Positions 25,841 through 34,430 of a stretch of DNA of 64,000 nt are shown piece after piece (within the stretch, counting starts at the first letter, position 1; each line of letters opens with the position of its first letter). Location: the NCBI GenBank assembly GCA_965230335.1, contig CBDDKS010000006.1, positions 2,666,001 to 2,730,000 of the forward strand. The letters run 5' to 3'. The translations under genes were made by a program, and so were the position numbers. The notes beneath the pieces were generated by a model that saw only the letters and a program-made list of their open reading frames with translations, was not told where the DNA came from and did not search any database. Source of the stretch: CBDDKS01 sp965230335 (GTDB lineage Bacteria > Pseudomonadota > Gammaproteobacteria > Enterobacterales > Kangiellaceae).

Positions 25841-28471
25841 ATGAATCATTCAAATGCATTAGAAGACAATAACCCTGTTACAAAATATCGCCATGATTAC
25901 AAGGCGCCGCCTTTTTTGGTGGATAATATCGATTTGGTTTTTCAGTTGTTTGAAGATAAAACATGGGTGTTTTCTAAAATGACCATAAAACGTAACCCTG
26001 ACAGTCAGTCTTCGGATGCTCAATTGACGTTAGATGGTGAAGCTTTGGTTCTCAAGCAGTTGTTATTAAACTCTGAAGAAGTCTCTGAACAGAATTATAG
26101 TCTCAATGATGAGGGTTTAACTCTGGATTTAACCCATTATCCAATCGATTCTTCTGAGTTTACGTTAGAAACAAAAGTGGAAATACTGCCCCATAAAAAT
26201 ACCTCCTTGTCGGGTTTGTATGTTTCCAGCCAAAAGTTTTGTACACAATGTGAAGCGGAAGGCTTTCGACGTATCACTTATTTTCCAGATCGTCCTGATG
26301 TGTTATCAAAGTTTTCTGTTCGTATTGAAGCAGATAAAACAAAATACCCTTTTTTACTGTCTAACGGTAACCGGGTAAAACAGGGTGATTTGGATGAAGG
26401 ACGTCATTTTGTCGAATGGGATGATCCTTTTTTAAAACCTTGCTATTTGTTTGCTTTGGTTGCTGGTGATTTTGATGTATTGAATGATACGTTTGAAACA
26501 CGGAGTGGACGAGAGATTTCATTGCAGGTTTTTGTAGAAGAAGGCAAGCTGGCACAAAGTCATTATGCGATGGCCTCGTTAAAAAATGCAATGCGATGGG
26601 ATGAAGAGCGTTTTAATTTAGAATATGACCTGGATTTATATATGATTGTTGCGGTGAGTGATTTCAATATGGGCGCCATGGAAAATAAAGGATTAAATGT
26701 CTTTAATACAAAATATGTTTTGGCGGATACGAATACTGCCACCGATGACGATTTTGAAGGTGTTGAAGCGGTGATTGGCCATGAGTACTTTCATAACTGG
26801 ACAGGTAATCGCGTCACCTGTCGGGATTGGTTTCAGCTAAGTTTAAAAGAGGGTTTAACCGTTTTTCGTGATCAGGAATTTACAGGCGATCAACGTTCAC
26901 ATTCAGTGAAACGTATCGATGATGTCAAAGTGATTCGCAGTGTGCAGTTTGCTGAAGATGCCGGTCCTATGTCTCATCCTATTCGACCGGACTCATACAT
27001 TGAAATGAATAATTTTTATACGGTTACTGTGTATAACAAGGGTGCCGAAGTGATTCGTATGATGCATACCTTATTGGGTGAGGCAGGTTTTCAAAAAGGC
27101 ATGGCGTTATATTTTAAAAGACACGATGGACAAGCGGTCACCTGTGATGATTTTGTGGCAGCCATGGCGGATGCCAATGATTATGATCTGACACAATTTA
27201 AACACTGGTATTCACAGTCTGGCACACCCAGTTTATCTGTAGATATGACTTATGATAAAGACAAGCTGACACTCACTTTCCAACAAACCTGTGCCAAAGA
27301 AACCCAGAAGCCTTTTTTAATTCCGGTAAAAATGGGCTTGTTGACGGAGTCTGGCGATGTACAGTCTTTTGCACTGAATGAATCCGGTGAACTGTGCGAA
27401 GAAACAGTGATACATGTCACGGAAGCTTTACAGAAAGTCACCTTGTATCGGATCTCTGAACCTCCAGTGTTATCATTGCTCAGAGATTTTTCTGCACCTG
27501 TCCAGCTGGTTTATACACCGAAAATACAAGACACGACCTGTTTGTTTATGCATGATAGTAATGAGTTTTCCCGTTGGGATGCAGGGCAGCAGTTAATGGG
27601 GAATTATATTATTCATGCTGAATCATCAGTGGATCTTGAAACGATGAACCATGCCTTTAAAAGGGTCATTCATGATCAATCCATAGATAATGCTTTAAAA
27701 GCCAGAGTTCTGACGTGTCCGGATTTAAAAACCTTATTTGGTTTGTCTACGGATATTGACGTCATTGTTGAAAGAAGAAAACAATTGAGACAAAACATGG
27801 CTGAAGCGTTAAGTAACGATTGGTTGCACTTATATGAAACCAATGAAATAAGAGAGAGTGATACAGAAAAAGAGGCGATTGGTAAACGTGCCGTAAGAAA
27901 TGTGGCTTTACATTATCTTTCATTAGTGGGAGAAAACTATTTAGAAAAAGTTGTGAGTCAGTTTGAAAACAGTCGGAATATGACTGAACAGTTGGCAGCA
28001 TTGTGTGCAGCAGTACACCAACAAATGTCCTGTGCAGATGACTTGTTGGAAAAGTTTTATCAACAGTGGCACAAAGATGCCTTGGTTATGGATAAATGGT
28101 TATCTGTTCAGGCGAGCCTTGCTGATGATGCTGTGATTGAAAAGATCACTCAATTAAGTGAGCATCCGGTTTTTGATATTAAAAACCCTAATAAAGTGCG
28201 ATCTTTATATGCCAGTTTTGCCGGTGGTAATTTTGCACAGTTCAATCGAAAAGATGGTAAAGGCTATCAACTTATTCTTAAAGTGATAGAAACATTAGAT
28301 CCCATCAATCCACAAATTGCAGCCAGATTGAGTACCAGTTTCTCTATTGCGCCAAGACTGGATGCAACACGGCAATCGATGATTAAAACCGGTTTAACAG
28401 AATTGATTGAGAAATCATTATCGAAAGATGTGTTCGAAATAGTGAGTAAAACACTGAATCAAATAAAATGA
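25841..28471 (+). CDS. pepN: Aminopeptidase N (M1 family)
   Basis: 876 residues, the usual PepN length. The substrate-binding GAMEN motif is at 278-282, and the zinc site H314-E315-x2-H318 with Glu337 (HEYFHNWTGN to LSLKE) is intact. The N-terminal RRITYFPDRPDVLSKF and the NGN segment are typical of gammaproteobacterial PepN. It removes N-terminal residues from peptides in the cytoplasm. The last four bases overlap the next gene (ATGA). Confidence 0.96.
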   Translation: MNHSNALEDNNPVTKYRHDYKAPPFLVDNIDLVFQLFEDKTWVFSKMTIKRNPDSQSSDAQLTLDGEALVLKQLLLNSEEVSEQNYSLNDEGLTLDLTHYPIDSSEFTLETKVEILPHKNTSLSGLYVSSQKFCTQCEAEGFRRITYFPDRPDVLSKFSVRIEADKTKYPFLLSNGNRVKQGDLDEGRHFVEWDDPFLKPCYLFALVAGDFDVLNDTFETRSGREISLQVFVEEGKLAQSHYAMASLKNAMRWDEERFNLEYDLDLYMIVAVSDFNMGAMENKGLNVFNTKYVLADTNTATDDDFEGVEAVIGHEYFHNWTGNRVTCRDWFQLSLKEGLTVFRDQEFTGDQRSHSVKRIDDVKVIRSVQFAEDAGPMSHPIRPDSYIEMNNFYTVTVYNKGAEVIRMMHTLLGEAGFQKGMALYFKRHDGQAVTCDDFVAAMADANDYDLTQFKHWYSQSGTPSLSVDMTYDKDKLTLTFQQTCAKETQKPFLIPVKMGLLTESGDVQSFALNESGELCEETVIHVTEALQKVTLYRISEPPVLSLLRDFSAPVQLVYTPKIQDTTCLFMHDSNEFSRWDAGQQLMGNYIIHAESSVDLETMNHAFKRVIHDQSIDNALKARVLTCPDLKTLFGLSTDIDVIVERRKQLRQNMAEALSNDWLHLYETNEIRESDTEKEAIGKRAVRNVALHYLSLVGENYLEKVVSQFENSRNMTEQLAALCAAVHQQMSCADDLLEKFYQQWHKDALVMDKWLSVQASLADDAVIEKITQLSEHPVFDIKNPNKVRSLYASFAGGNFAQFNRKDGKGYQLILKVIETLDPINPQIAARLSTSFSIAPRLDATRQSMIKTGLTELIEKSLSKDVFEIVSKTLNQIK

Positions 28472-28905
28472 AGTCTCTCGACGATCCTCAAGCAGTTAAA
28501 AACTGCCCTCATTGCCAGAAACGTTTGTCGGCCCAGGCAGAGTTTTGTTTGGCATGTGGTACTTCTCTGGTCCCTACAAATCTAGTTTCTACAAAGTCAG
28601 ATAATATGGATGAATTATCTGATAGTGATGCAGCTGTCAATAAAACCAGTATCTCCAAACAACGAGAACGCTGGTATCAATTTGAAAAGAAAAAGCAGGT
28701 TTGGACCGCCAGTATTTATATTTCTATGCTGATATTCTGTTGTGGTGTTGTGATGTTATTCTATAGTCGTAATGCGGCAATGGATGCCTGGTTTTTAATG
28801 TTAACTTACAGCATTTTAGCGATTAGCGGCAGTGTTTATATTGGGTCTCGTATGATGATGACTTTTTTTGTTAAAAAAAAATCATCCCAAAAAAACAAGA
28901 AATAA
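28468..28905 (+). CDS. Zinc-ribbon membrane protein of unknown function
   Basis: 145 residues starting in an ATGA overlap with pepN. A double CxxC zinc ribbon (Cys13, Cys16, Cys27, Cys30) is followed by a flexible acidic linker, then two membrane helices (WTASIYISMLIFCCGVVMLFY and WFLMLTYSILAISGSVYIG) and a very basic tail (KKKSSQKNKK). No family beyond zinc-ribbon is recognised. The overlap suggests translational coupling to pepN. Confidence 0.7.
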   Translation: MKSLDDPQAVKNCPHCQKRLSAQAEFCLACGTSLVPTNLVSTKSDNMDELSDSDAAVNKTSISKQRERWYQFEKKKQVWTASIYISMLIFCCGVVMLFYSRNAAMDAWFLMLTYSILAISGSVYIGSRMMMTFFVKKKSSQKNKK

Positions 28906-28911
28906 AATTAG

Positions 28912-28947
28912 AACCTATAAAAGACAAACAACCTATAAAAGATAAAC
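28912..28947. repeat. Two-copy 18-bp tandem repeat
   Basis: AACCTATAAAAGACAAAC (28912-28929) is followed directly by AACCTATAAAAGATAAAC (28930-28947), differing at one base, in the gap between two convergent genes. Confidence 0.8.
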
Positions 28948-28958
28948 AACCCCTAGTA

Positions 28959-29483
28959 TTATAAATGCAGCCTTCTCAATTCACTGGCAATTTCACCTTG
29001 TTCCCACAGTTCATTAAACCAGTGCTGTTTTTCTTTTACTTTAAGTGGGTTGTTAAAACAAAGTTCACTGTCATACTGTGATGCATAACGTCGATAGATA
29101 ATGCCTGCTCTGTCAACCAGATAAAAAGCATGGGCATGATGCTGTAAATTTTTAGGAAGCGTACGGATATGGGTATAACTGCTTAAATTCTGTGCTAGGC
29201 GAATAAAACAATGGTCGACTTTTTGCAAAGCAGACACATCATAAACCAGGCATCGTATTTGGGCATCTTTGGATTGGCGAATCATTTTACTTAACAGGGT
29301 TTCAAACTGCAGATCATTCAGAATATAAGGATCAAGCAATGGACTAAAAATATCGATATGGCGTTTTGCCTGAGAAAACATAGATTGTGTTGCCAGCTTA
29401 AGGGCTTTTGATGTGTCCAGTGTGAAAGGCGTCTGGGTGATGCCCAACTGGGCATGACTGATGTCTTGTTCTGAATGTTCCAT
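28959..29483 (-). CDS. PLD-like/DUF7931-type protein next to a GNAT gene
   Basis: 174 residues, soluble, no signal peptide. The pattern RHIDIFSPLLDPYILND, the following IRCLVYD and GIIYRRYASQYD recall the phospholipase-D-like domain (DUF7931) that in pseudomonads is fused behind a GNAT acetyltransferase. Here the GNAT is a separate gene ending 18 bases upstream on the same strand. No HKD catalytic motif is present, so nuclease or lipase activity is unlikely. The function is unknown. Confidence 0.5.
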   Translation of the reverse strand: MEHSEQDISHAQLGITQTPFTLDTSKALKLATQSMFSQAKRHIDIFSPLLDPYILNDLQFETLLSKMIRQSKDAQIRCLVYDVSALQKVDHCFIRLAQNLSSYTHIRTLPKNLQHHAHAFYLVDRAGIIYRRYASQYDSELCFNNPLKVKEKQHWFNELWEQGEIASELRRLHL

Positions 29484-29501
29484 AATGAGATTGGGTAGTG
29501 T

Positions 29502-29936
29502 TTAACTGGCTAATTGATATTGCATGGTTTGATGAGGTAAACCACCTTCCATAAATACGGGACCTTTTGCAACAAACTCGTGGTTCAGATAAAACTTTTG
29601 AATTTGCATTTGAGCATGTAAATAAATATGAGGGAAGCTTTGCTGTGTGGCTATGTGAATCAATTCAGATAAAATTCTTGAGCCAATGCCATGACGTCTA
29701 TAAGGTAAAATAACGGCCAGTCTTCCAATCCTTCCACTTTTGGATAAGCGACCACATCCAATAGGCTGGCCATTGTCCAGCGTTGCTAAAACATGAATAC
29801 AATGAGGATCTTTTCCATCCAGTTCAATAGAGGCAGGAATACGTTGCTCACAAATGAAAACGCTTTGTCTTATCGACATGAGGGCGTCTTTTCCCTCTTC
29901 CCAGGTTATTTCACGAATATGGATGGAGCGACTCAT
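29502..29936 (-). CDS. GNAT family N-acetyltransferase
   Basis: 144 residues with a single GNAT fold. The acetyl-CoA binding region reads IGRLAVILPYRRHGIGSRIL (the R/Q-x-x-G-x-G/A type motif), preceded by the GCGRLSKSG strand, and the C-terminal HAQMQIQKFYLNHEF fits the ElaA-like subgroup. The acceptor is unknown. It is upstream of the DUF7931-like gene on the minus strand and probably co-transcribed with it. Confidence 0.82.
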   Translation of the reverse strand: MSRSIHIREITWEEGKDALMSIRQSVFICEQRIPASIELDGKDPHCIHVLATLDNGQPIGCGRLSKSGRIGRLAVILPYRRHGIGSRILSELIHIATQQSFPHIYLHAQMQIQKFYLNHEFVAKGPVFMEGGLPHQTMQYQLAS

Positions 29937-30126
29937 GATTTCACCTATTATCGGTTGATAATCTATTTATGAAGACTAAAGCTTTATGACGGATGAGGTC
30001 AAGAAAAAATAGCTCTTCTATTTTTAAGGCTAGCGTTTTTAATAAATAAATCAATATTTTGACAGTATTATTTTATAAGTTTGAGAGCAATGTCACTGAG
30101 ATGACGGTTTTTATGATAAACAAACC

Positions 30127-31497
30127 CTAGTTGTCTAATGTTTGCACCTGCTCAATAGCATTGCCCAGGTAATTACGTGGTGTGAGTTGTTTCAATTGTG
30201 CTTTTACATCATCTGGCAATTCAAGGGTATCAATAAAATGATGAATATCTGCCTGAGTCAGTTTTTTACCACGGGTTAATGCCTTCAGCTTTTCATAGGG
30301 TTTTTCGATACGATAACATCGCATTACCGTTTGAATAGGCTCTGCCAATAATTCCCAATTATTATTCAGTTCATTATTCAGACTCTCTTCATTGACTTCT
30401 AATTTATGCAGTCCTTTTAAGGTGGCTTTGTAGGCGATGAGTGAGTGAGCAACACCCATACCCAGTGCACGTAATGCTGTTGAATCAGACAGATCGCGTT
30501 GCCATCGGGAAATCGGTAATTTTTGACCAAGGTGAGTAAATAGGGCATTGGCAATACCTAAATTACCTTCTGAATTTTCAAAGTCTATAGGATTGACTTT
30601 ATGAGGCATGGTGGATGAGCCGACTTCACCAGCAATGGTTTTTTGTTTGAAATGACCTAAGGCAATGTATCCCCAGATATCCCGGTTAAGATCAATTAAT
30701 ATGGTATTGAAGCGGGACATAATATCGAAATACTCACTGATATAATCATGAGGTTCTATTTGTGTGGTGAAATGATTCCACTCTAATCCCAGATGTTGTA
30801 TGAAGTTCTTGGCGACGTCTGGCCAATGGATGTCAGGATAAGCGGCATAGTGGGCGTTATAGTTACCAACGGCACCATTGATTTTGCCTAAAACAGGTGT
30901 TGATGCCAATTGCTGTACTTGCCGTTGCAAACGAATCACTACATTCGCCATTTCTTTGCCCAGAGTTGTGGGGGAGGCTGGTTGACCGTGGGTGCGTGAC
31001 ATCATGGGAATGCTGGCATGGTTTTTAGCCAATTGCATCAGGTCTTTGATAATGGTGTTTTGTTGCTCAAGAATAATGTGTCGAGCATCCTTTAACATCA
31101 GTGCATAGGATAAATTATTAATGTCTTCTGAGGTGCAGGCAAAATGAATAAACTCTTCCGCTTGAGCTAATTCGTCGATGTCAGAAATTTTTTCTTTTAG
31201 AAAGTATTCAACCGCTTTCACATCATGATTGGTAACAGATTCTATGTTTTTGACTTTTTCAGCATCTTCCAGTGAAAAGGTGTCCATGATGGCTTGTAAA
31301 CGGCTATTGGCTGTATCAGAAAAGGGCGGAATATCTTTTATATCGATATCATTGGCAAGGTATTGAAACCACTTAATTTCAATTTGAGTGCGATATTTGA
31401 TTAAACCAAATTCACTGAAAATGGAACGAAGCTCTTTTGCTTTACTGGCATAGCGACCATCTACGGATGAGATTGCTGTTAAAGAGGTGAGTTGCAT
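30127..31497 (-). CDS. purB: Adenylosuccinate lyase
   Basis: 456 residues from the ATG at 31497, chosen because MQLTSLTAISSVDGRY aligns with the start of the Escherichia coli enzyme and AGGAAG lies about ten bases upstream; a TTG at 31536 would add 13 residues. It catalyses two fumarate-releasing steps of purine synthesis (SAICAR to AICAR, adenylosuccinate to AMP). The SRTHGQP motif with His170 and the fumarase-superfamily signature SSTMPHKVNPIDFENSEGN (around Ser295) are intact. It is divergent from acnB. Confidence 0.96.
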   Translation of the reverse strand: MQLTSLTAISSVDGRYASKAKELRSIFSEFGLIKYRTQIEIKWFQYLANDIDIKDIPPFSDTANSRLQAIMDTFSLEDAEKVKNIESVTNHDVKAVEYFLKEKISDIDELAQAEEFIHFACTSEDINNLSYALMLKDARHIILEQQNTIIKDLMQLAKNHASIPMMSRTHGQPASPTTLGKEMANVVIRLQRQVQQLASTPVLGKINGAVGNYNAHYAAYPDIHWPDVAKNFIQHLGLEWNHFTTQIEPHDYISEYFDIMSRFNTILIDLNRDIWGYIALGHFKQKTIAGEVGSSTMPHKVNPIDFENSEGNLGIANALFTHLGQKLPISRWQRDLSDSTALRALGMGVAHSLIAYKATLKGLHKLEVNEESLNNELNNNWELLAEPIQTVMRCYRIEKPYEKLKALTRGKKLTQADIHHFIDTLELPDDVKAQLKQLTPRNYLGNAIEQVQTLDN

Positions 31498-31671
31498 AGG
31501 CTGAAGGCTTCCTGTTATCGGTTTAAAATCTACCAATAGATCCTAATGATCGAGAGATAATCGGTATCACATTATTAGGACTATTGAGATGCGTGCTTTA
31601 TAGAAGGGCAAAGTATATACCGATACATCAATGACTTGAAGATAACTTATCTACATTAAGTGATGTGCTCA

Positions 31672-31700
31672 TAGTTTATAAGGTCAACTTTCGCTATAAT
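31672..31700 (+). promoter_or_regulatory. Candidate sigma-70 promoter for acnB
   Basis: A consensus -10 TATAAT lies at 31695-31700. A weak -35 (TAGTTT at 31672-31677) is 17 bases upstream. The message would have a leader of roughly 45 bases before the acnB GTG. Only the -10 is convincing. Confidence 0.4.
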
Positions 31701-31750
31701 ATCTTCAAAGAATTTGTTTTATATAAGCACTTTTGATGAGGATAAACCCA

Positions 31751-34345
31751 GTGTTAGAAGCTTACAGACAACATGTAACAGAACGAGCGCAGTCAGGCAT
31801 TCCCCCCAAACCTTTAACAGCAGAACAGGTGAGTGACCTGGTTGAGTTATTAATGAATCCACCTAAAGGTGAAGAGGATTTTTTACTGGAACTGTTAACG
31901 CATAGAATTCCTGCGGGTGTTGATGAAGCAGCTTATGTGAAAGCGGGTTTTTTATCGGCTATTGCAAAAGGTGAAAAGCAGTGTGATTTGGTTTCCAGAG
32001 AAAAGGCAACGGAATTACTGGGCACCATGCTGGGTGGTTACAATATTCAGACATTGATTGATTTGCTGGATGATGATGCGTTAGCTGGATTAGCTGAAGA
32101 GCAATTGAAACATACATTACTTATGTTTGAAGCCTTTCACGATGTGGCTGAAAAGGCAACATCAGGTAATGCTTTTGCAAAAAATGTGATTGAATCCTGG
32201 GCTAATGCAGAGTGGTTTACAGAAAAAGATCCCTTGGCAGAAAAAATTACCATGACGGTATTTAAAGTACCTGGAGAAACCAATACCGATGATTTGTCTC
32301 CGGCACAAGATGCCTGGTCACGCCCTGATATCCCCTTACATTCATTGGCGATGTTGAAAAATCCACGAGAAGGTATTGATGGCAATCCGCTGGAAATCAT
32401 CGAAGATTTAAAAAAGAAAGGACATCCTGTGGCTTATGTGGGCGATGTTGTAGGAACGGGATCGTCACGTAAGTCAGCGACCAACTCTGTATTATGGCTT
32501 ATGGGTGATGATATTCCTTTTGTGCCCAACAAGCGTGCAGGCGGTTATTGTCTGGGTGGCAAAATTGCGCCCATCTTTTATAACACTATGGAGGATGCTG
32601 GTGCATTACCTATTGAGTTGGATGTGTCTCAAATGCAAATGGGCGATGTCATTGATGTGTATCCTTACGCTGGAAAGGTTGAAAAAGAGGGAAAAGTCAT
32701 TGCTGAATTTACAGTAAAAACCGATGTCTTGTTAGATGAAGTGCAGGCAGGTGGTCGTATTCCTATGATTATTGGTCGTGGTTTGACAGCAAAGGCGCGT
32801 GAGTTTTTAGATTTGCCGGAAGCTGATTTTTTCCGTAAGCCTCGTAGTGTTGATGCTTCAGATAAAGGTTATACCCTCGCTCAAAAAATGGTAGGCAAGG
32901 CCTGTGGTGTAGAAGGTATTCGTCCGGGACAGTATTGTGAGCCCAGAATGACAACCGTAGGATCTCAGGATACCACTGGACCCATGACACGCGATGAGTT
33001 GCAGGATTTGGCCTGTTTGGGTTTTTCTGCGGATTTGGTGATGCAGTCTTTTTGTCATACAGCGGCTTACCCCAAACCCGTTGATGTGGAAACACAAAAA
33101 GAATTACCCGATTTCATTATGACGCGCGGTGGAGTGTCTTTACGACCGAATGATGGCATTATTCATAGCTGGATGAACCGGATGTTATTACCTGATACCG
33201 TGGGCACAGGAGGTGATTCACATACACGTTTCCCCATGGGGATTTCATTTCCTGCGGGTTCGGGGTTGGTTGCTTTTGCGGCAGCAACCGGTGTGATGCC
33301 TTTGGATATGCCAGAGTCAATTTTGGTTCGTTTTAAGGGAGAATTACAACCAGGTATTACTTTGCGGGATCTTGTACATGCGATCCCCTATCAGGCGATT
33401 CAACAGGGTTTGTTAACTGTTGAGAAATCAGGTAAGAAAAATATTTTTTCAGGTCGTATATTGGAAATTGAAGGTCTGGAAGACTTAACCGTTGAACAGG
33501 CATTTGAATTATCCGATGCGTCAGCGGAAAGATCAGCGGCGGGTTGTACCATTAAATTAAGTGAAGAATCCGTAGCAGAATATTTACGTTCTAATATCAC
33601 ACTATTAAAGTATATGATATCCGATGGTTACGGTGATAAAAGAACTTTGTCACGACGTATTGAAAAAATGCAGGAATGGTTGGATAACCCCACATTGATG
33701 AGAGCTGATGCTGATGCTGAATATACAGAAGTCATTGACATTGATTTAAATCATATTAAAGAACCTATTTTATGTGCGCCCAATGATCCCGATGATGCAC
33801 GTTTATTGAGTGAAGTTGCTGGTGATACCATCGATGAAGTCTTTATTGGTTCCTGTATGACCAATATTGGTCACTTTAGAGCGGCAGGGAAATTATTGGA
33901 GCAGGTTGAAGCCGGTACACTAAAAACCCGATTGTGGCTGGCTCCACCGACCCGTATGGATGAAGCACAGTTAAAACAGGAAGGCTTTTATAATATCTAT
34001 GGTCGGGCAGGCGCCAGAACAGAAATTCCAGGTTGCTCTTTGTGTATGGGTAATCAGGCCAGAGTTGCACCAAAATCAACGGTTGTTTCAACATCAACCC
34101 GTAATTTCCCCAACCGTTTGGGGCAGGGTGCCAATGTTTATTTGGCTTCTGCTGAATTATCGGCTGTTGCGGCCGTCTTAGGTCGTTTGCCTAGTGTTGA
34201 AGAGTATTTAACCTATGCACAGGATATTGATACCATGTCTAAGGATATTTATGTGTATATGAATTTTGATCAAATGCAACTTTATAAAGAGAGCGCTGAT
34301 TCAGTGACCATACCAGTTGAGAATCTGGTCACTATTGATGCATAA
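31751..34345 (+). CDS. acnB: Aconitate hydratase B
   Basis: 864 residues from a GTG at 31751 with TGAGGAT eight bases upstream. The resulting N-terminus (LEAYRQHVTERAQSG) matches AcnB proteins; starts at 31733/31736 would add a few residues not found in the family. The swivel domain lies N-terminally, as in AcnB but not AcnA. The [4Fe-4S] ligands are Cys702 (GSCMTNIGH), Cys762 and Cys765 (GCSLCMGNQAR). It interconverts citrate and isocitrate in the TCA cycle. A hairpin terminator follows. Confidence 0.96.
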   Translation: MLEAYRQHVTERAQSGIPPKPLTAEQVSDLVELLMNPPKGEEDFLLELLTHRIPAGVDEAAYVKAGFLSAIAKGEKQCDLVSREKATELLGTMLGGYNIQTLIDLLDDDALAGLAEEQLKHTLLMFEAFHDVAEKATSGNAFAKNVIESWANAEWFTEKDPLAEKITMTVFKVPGETNTDDLSPAQDAWSRPDIPLHSLAMLKNPREGIDGNPLEIIEDLKKKGHPVAYVGDVVGTGSSRKSATNSVLWLMGDDIPFVPNKRAGGYCLGGKIAPIFYNTMEDAGALPIELDVSQMQMGDVIDVYPYAGKVEKEGKVIAEFTVKTDVLLDEVQAGGRIPMIIGRGLTAKAREFLDLPEADFFRKPRSVDASDKGYTLAQKMVGKACGVEGIRPGQYCEPRMTTVGSQDTTGPMTRDELQDLACLGFSADLVMQSFCHTAAYPKPVDVETQKELPDFIMTRGGVSLRPNDGIIHSWMNRMLLPDTVGTGGDSHTRFPMGISFPAGSGLVAFAAATGVMPLDMPESILVRFKGELQPGITLRDLVHAIPYQAIQQGLLTVEKSGKKNIFSGRILEIEGLEDLTVEQAFELSDASAERSAAGCTIKLSEESVAEYLRSNITLLKYMISDGYGDKRTLSRRIEKMQEWLDNPTLMRADADAEYTEVIDIDLNHIKEPILCAPNDPDDARLLSEVAGDTIDEVFIGSCMTNIGHFRAAGKLLEQVEAGTLKTRLWLAPPTRMDEAQLKQEGFYNIYGRAGARTEIPGCSLCMGNQARVAPKSTVVSTSTRNFPNRLGQGANVYLASAELSAVAAVLGRLPSVEEYLTYAQDIDTMSKDIYVYMNFDQMQLYKESADSVTIPVENLVTIDA

Positions 34346-34366
34346 TTAGTCTCCCTTTTATCCGAT

Positions 34367-34402
34367 GAGGCTGGCTATGATGCCAAAACAATAGCCAGTC
34401 TT
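34367..34402 (+). terminator. Hairpin terminator after acnB
   Basis: GAGGCTGGCTAT (34367-34378) pairs with ATAGCCAGTCTT (34391-34402), eight perfect pairs plus wobble extension, loop of 12. The T tract after it is poor, so efficiency is uncertain. Confidence 0.6.
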
Positions 34403-34430
34403 ATTACTTGATGTAGATAGTTGTTATAAA

